The position numbers were made by a program, and so were the translations under genes. Below, in pieces: positions 60,048 to 64,000 of a stretch of 64,000 nt of DNA (positions within the stretch are counted from its first letter, which is position 1; every line of letters begins with the position of its first letter). The DNA is from Eudorina sp. 2006-703-Eu-15 (taxonomy: Eukaryota > Chlorophyta > Chlorophyceae > Chlamydomonadales > Volvocaceae), in contig BDSI01000045.1 of assembly GCA_003117195.1 (NCBI GenBank), forward strand, positions 428,255-492,254, written 5' to 3'. The notes below the pieces were generated by a model. That model had not been told where the DNA came from. It ran no database searches and was given only the letters and a program-made list of their open reading frames with translations.

Positions 60048-60149
60048 CAGGATGGACCTGCTGCATGCACGGCTGGGCGATATCGGGGGCCGGGCCCTGC
60101 TGCCAGGCCTGGCTTGGTATCGCCCCGTGCATGCAGCAGGTCCGTCCTG
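60048..60149. repeat. Long inverted repeat (hairpin) around GACCTGCTGCATGCACGG
   Basis: Arms 60048-60072 and 60125-60149 pair over 25 bp with one mismatch. Inside, GGCGATATC near 60076 pairs with GGTATCGCC near 60117, so the stem continues. Confidence 0.85.
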
Positions 60150-60302
60150 TCCTCACCGCTGATCATCATCAATCAGCGCCCGTTGCGGATGTACGATTCT
60201 TATGCGTACAGAACCATCACAACTAAAACCGGCCCGCGTCCCTACCCGCGCGAGTGGATTACTTCAGTGCCCGACCTGCCAAACAGCATTTTGATTTACC
60301 TG

Positions 60303-60372
60303 ACAGTGCTGGTAACAGGGATGCAAAAGGTGCTGACTGAAGAACCCTTTGAATCCCTGTTACCAGCACTGT
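60303..60372. repeat. Perfect 20-bp inverted repeat with 30-nt loop
   Basis: ACAGTGCTGGTAACAGGGAT at 60303-60322 is followed by its exact complement at 60353-60372. The loop can pair further through AAAGG and CCTTT. Confidence 0.9.
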
Positions 60373-60461
60373 ACGAAACCGCCCCTACACGACTACCCTA
60401 TAACCGTCAAAGCAGTTTCTCACTTATCGTACTAGACGTTCCCCAAAAGGCACGCCGGTAA

Positions 60462-62832
60462 ATAAACGAAAATGACTTTGTTAACCAAATATTGAATACG
60501 CAGTTTATGCCTAATGATGTAACCTAATCATAAGCGAGATGGCACCGACACTCAGTTGTTCGCCGCTGCTCGCACTGCGCGCTCCGTGGTATGCACAGGA
60601 TGGATAATCTAGAGGACATGAAAAAACAATTAACAATAATCTTCACCTTACCAGAAATCCGCTGTCATGGAACCGTGTCCGTTAATTCGCGAAAACAAAT
60701 ATGCTAACAGACTGCACTGGGTAATGTTTATCAATGCATAAGTCATGTATATTTTATTTTCAGGATTCAATTCTCTTTTGAACCATGGGAAATCGCGTGA
60801 GGTCCACACTGTTAGGCAGATCGCTGCCGTTAGGACAAGTTAGGACGTTGACATAGACGCGCTTTCGTTTGAAGCATGCGAGTCTAATATACATTATGCG
60901 ATAAACCGATGATATTTATGGGAAATTTCGTTCCGTCGATTGGCTGTCACATCGCTTGTTGGAAAGCCCTGCCGAGCGAAGACGATGGATTGCGCAGGCA
61001 TTATTCATGCACTGATTGAATCATAATGAGATTTAATAAATGTCCCTTTTCATATTGTGTTTGGGTTGTATGCGTTCCCTTTATAATGGTAAATTGGCGT
61101 GTGCCGGACGCTTTACTCAACCTCTGCTACTCCCCCGGTGTTGGCGAGAAACCACGAGAGCTTCGCTCAAACAACATACTATATTCAACAAGCGCAACGC
61201 TTTGATAGTGGTTTTCAACAAATGCTCTGGCTCCGTACCACCAGGCTATACAACAATCCATCTACGCAGCGGAATAAGCCCTGTCGACACGATTGCAAAA
61301 CTTGGTGTACAGAAGTGCTCCCTCCACTGATTTCTGTCGGCATACGCAGCTGCGTCCAGCCCTGACAACAGCATTTGAGCAGCGCAACCTCGCGACACAA
61401 CACCAGGAGTGGAAACGGAAGCCCTTGGCGAACGCCACACATGCGCGCGTTTTGCGGGATCGTCAGTGGGATGCCATGCGGTTGCAGTGGGAGCATCGCC
61501 CGGCGCCGCAGCTAGGGCGGAGCCCGGCACCCATATGGATGCGGCAAACGCAAAGGGACCCCAGACAACCATCGGAGCTGCGTCAAGCGGGATCAACTGC
61601 CTCAAGAGCGCCATCGCGCTTCCGGGCGCAGCTTCCCTAGACTGTGCCTCGCGCTCGGGCCGCGCTGCGCTGCTTCTGGACATGCAGGCCCTCTGGCAGC
61701 GGCAGCTGGAGGTGTCGCACGCAATGTCGGCCCGGCTGCAAGCCATGATTAAGCAGGCAGGTGCAATAAATCCGCTGACCGACTCCATCTGCTTCGTTGG
61801 TTGGGCGCTGCGAGCGACACGACGCAACTTCCAGATACCGTACCTGAATGTCTTTAGGTGTGCCGCCTCAAACGCCTCTCGTGCTGCTGCTTCACCGGCG
61901 AACGTGTTGGTCCGGCCCATGTCGCCTGCTGCGAGATAGATAGTATTATATCCGGTCCACACGCCGACGCCCGCGCTTAATCGATTGATAGAGCGAGGCA
62001 ACGTGTGTCTCAATTATGAACGCCCTCGCACGCGCATGCCTGGCCCGGCTGTGAAAGATGGAGCAGGGCCATCAGTTAGAGCCAGCGGCAGCCGGGTAAA
62101 ACCGGTTCTTGCCGTACGTACAGAGCCACGCAGCCAGGCCCTACCCGAGTAGTTACATGGCCAGCTCCAGATAGATACGGTTGCAGCAGCACTGGCAATG
62201 ACGCACGCTGAAAGGGGTCATCAAACCCAAGCTAAAGATGACCCCGCGAAAGGACGTCGCGGTGACGCCCATGCGCGTCATCCGTCTGACGGCCTGCTGC
62301 CCAACTGGGGCTGGGGCTGGGGCTAGGATAGCTGGGGGCTAGGATAGCTGGGGCTCGGATAACTGGGGCTCGGATAACTGGGGCTGGGGCAATCATTCCA
62401 ACTACTGCAGCCGCGAAGAGAAGCGAGCATGATCCCTCCAGCAGGGCCGCACGAAGGAAGGAAGCTCAGCAGCCACGGGAAGGGCACGCAGCGCGAGGGG
62501 GGCACTCCTTTGGAATGAGGGGCATCCATGCAGTACAGGCATGCAACAATGGTTGCACTAATGGCACTAATGGATACGCTATGCATGGTACTGACGCCGC
62601 AACCCAAGGCCATTTCCGTTGGGAGCCACGCACATGTATACAATACAATGCACGACACCCGCCGCATTTGCAACGTATATGTATAGATATAGGTGTAGGT
62701 ATACAGGGTTGCGTGTATTAGCGTACGTGCGTGCGTGCTCGCCAACTTGCCTGTTTCACATACATCTGATTATCCTCCTCTGAACGTGCACGCTCGTGTA
62801 CGGATGTACGGTGCATCGTTAATGGTCCACAG
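60462..62832. other. AT-richer intergenic region and unassigned sequence
   Basis: 60480-61100 is clearly lower in GC than the rest of the window and has no long frame. In 61400-61940 frames are open on both strands. The plus frame reads LLLDMQALWQRQLEVSHAMS, which looks helical and could be an exon of the gene that follows, but no splice joint in phase with 62833 was found. A minisatellite of GGCT(A/C)GGATA(G/A)CTGGG units lies at about 62306-62394. Confidence 0.4.
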
Positions 62833-64000
62833 GGCAACGTCATGCAGGAGCTGCTCGTGGCGACCTTGAGGCATCACAACGAGGCCGCCGCCGCCCGCGG
62901 GGCTCTGCGAGGGCGTGCGTGCAAGGGCCAGGCGGCGGCTTCTGGCCCCGCTGACAGCGCCACGCCACCGCCGCAGCCACCGCCACCGCCGCAGCAGCCG
63001 TCCGTGCAAGGCGCCCTGCATGCCGTCGCATCAGCTGCATCGGTCGGGATGCCGCCCGCGGCTCTTGCAGGCGATTCGCCCATCGCTGCCGAAAGAACTG
63101 TCTTCGTCGGTTCGGGCCTGGGTACGTTAGTGACGGAGGCGGCTGCTGCAGCTGCTGCGGCTGCTGCTGCTGCTGTTTCACATGCCGCCGCTGCTTGCGG
63201 CAAAGTCAGCAGCTTGAGCGCCGCGCGCCCGATGGACTCCTCCGGAATGGGAGTAGGTGCGAGGTTGGGGATGGAGCGATTTGCGGCGGAGACCGGTGGC
63301 TGCTGCCTGGCCCCTCGGCATGCGGATTTGTGGGGCGGCAGCGGCGCCTTCCCGTCGCTGCAGCTGGAACCCCACTGCCAGCAGCAGCAGAATGGACATC
63401 CCCAGCAGCAACAGCAGCAGCAGAATGGACATCCCCAGCAGCAACAGCAGCAGCAGAATGGACACTACCAGCAGCAGCTGCTGCTGCAGAGGGAGCTGCT
63501 GCAGCAGGAGAAGCTGCAGCGGGAGCAGCTGCGATTTTTAAGTCGCACGATGTCGTCACCGAGCGCGGCGGCGGCCGCCACCTCTCCGCTGCACGTCCCC
63601 GCGCTGATGGGCACCGATGCGACGCTCGTGACCAGCAGCACAGCGGCGGCCGCGGGCTGCCCGACGCCTTCACCGCCCAGCAAGGCCGCCAGCAGCAGCG
63701 GGTGCCTCTCGCCGGTCGGCTTGGCCGCCGTCTCCCTCCCTGCGTTTCCAACCAGCCGGCGAGGCGACATAGCGAGGGCACTGGCCCTGCCGCCCCTGGA
63801 TTCAACCATGGATCCAATCCTGGATCTGCCCCTGGATCCGAGGGCTGTCGCCCCGCTGCCGCCGCTGGGCAGCACATACGCGCGCTGTGGGAGGCGGTCG
63901 GAGGAGCAGCTTGTGCGATCGAGCAAACGGCAGAGGACGTGCGAAGCGCTACTCAGGGCATCTTGGTCAGGGTCAGGGTCGGGGTCGGGGTCATGGTCGG
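62833..64000 (+). CDS. Gln/Ala-rich protein of unknown function, partial
   Basis: The plus frame is open from a splice acceptor-like CCACAG at 62827-62832 to the window end, 389 codons, without a stop. It begins GNVMQELLVATLRHHNEAAA, continues with Pro/Gln-rich and poly-Ala stretches, then three units of a QQQQQNGHP-type repeat (about 63378-63472) and a predicted helical QLLLQRELLQQEKLQREQLR. A basic SSKRQRT-like patch near the end could be a nuclear localisation signal. The opposite strand is also open but would encode leucine homopolymers, which is unlikely. The composition suits a transcription regulator, but no DNA-binding domain lies in the part seen. Both ends are outside the window or unresolved. 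Confidence 0.5.
63378..63472. repeat. Coding 33-bp tandem repeat (Gln-rich)
   Basis: Three units containing CAGCAGCAGAATGGACATCC, in frame with the surrounding open frame; the third unit has CACTAC in place of CATCCC. Confidence 0.85.

Noticed and set aside
61246..62013. 255-residue minus-strand frame, part of which (IYLAAGDMGRTNTFAGEAAAREAFEAAH) faintly recalls an AP2-type domain
   Set aside because: The key AP2 residues are not there, the plus strand is equally open, and no splice or start evidence decides. Left as unassigned sequence.
1..64000. tRNA or rRNA genes
   Set aside because: No cloverleaf-like stretch with A- and B-box words or rRNA core sequence was recognised by eye; a dedicated tRNA scan would be needed to exclude one.

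Overview
The window is nuclear DNA of a eukaryote, most likely a volvocine green alga (Chlamydomonas/Gonium/Volvox type). The reasons are high GC, many GT...AG introns (often GTGAGT/GTGCGT donors with pyrimidine-rich acceptors), alanine/glycine/glutamine homopolymers in proteins, TGTAA-type polyadenylation motifs and a stretch of the algal telomere repeat TTTTAGGG. Exon structures below were worked out by hand: exons were joined only where a GT donor, an AG acceptor, the reading phase and family knowledge agreed. No search was run.

Layout from left to right. (1) 1-3640: a broken, truncated minus-strand copy of part of a FGAM synthase gene. (2) 5390-16079: the intact FGAM synthase (PurL/PFAS) gene on the minus strand, 15 exons recognised, 1337 residues, 5' exon unresolved. 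(3) 17235-22792: an ADP-ribosylglycohydrolase-like (J1-crystallin/SelJ type) gene on the plus strand, 8 exons, all introns in phase 0. (4) 24371-25082: a 712-bp element with 24-bp inverted ends and flanking TA. (5) 26843-28447: a type II membrane protein resembling glycosyltransferase family 25, two exons. (6) 30295-38378: a very large minus-strand OPR/RAP-like organelle RNA-binding protein. (7) 39340-50770: NAT10/Kre33 RNA cytidine acetyltransferase on the plus strand, 17 exons, 1106 residues, with every exon joint in frame. (8) 52030-54600: the 3' end of a LINE, split by a 1735-bp TIR element that carries transposase remnants. (9) 54628-57295: an F-box-like/leucine-rich protein. (10) 57296-62832: no convincing gene, but two long hairpins. 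(11) 62833-64000: a Gln/Ala-rich coding region running off the window.

The genes do not form a pathway. PurL makes purines, NAT10 acetylates cytidines in rRNA and tRNA, the OPR/RAP-like protein probably acts on organelle RNA, and the ARH-like and GT25-like proteins have unassigned substrates. PurL and the ARH-like gene are divergent, as are the OPR/RAP-like gene and NAT10; the GT25-like and OPR/RAP-like genes converge.

The most unusual signal lies in the introns. A short (about 45-55 bp) sequence family with core TCTACCAATTTCCTATACCC occurs about a dozen times in introns of three unrelated genes, usually in the sense direction shortly before the 3' splice site, and once as a four-copy tandem array. 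Several other short families are also shared between introns of different genes.
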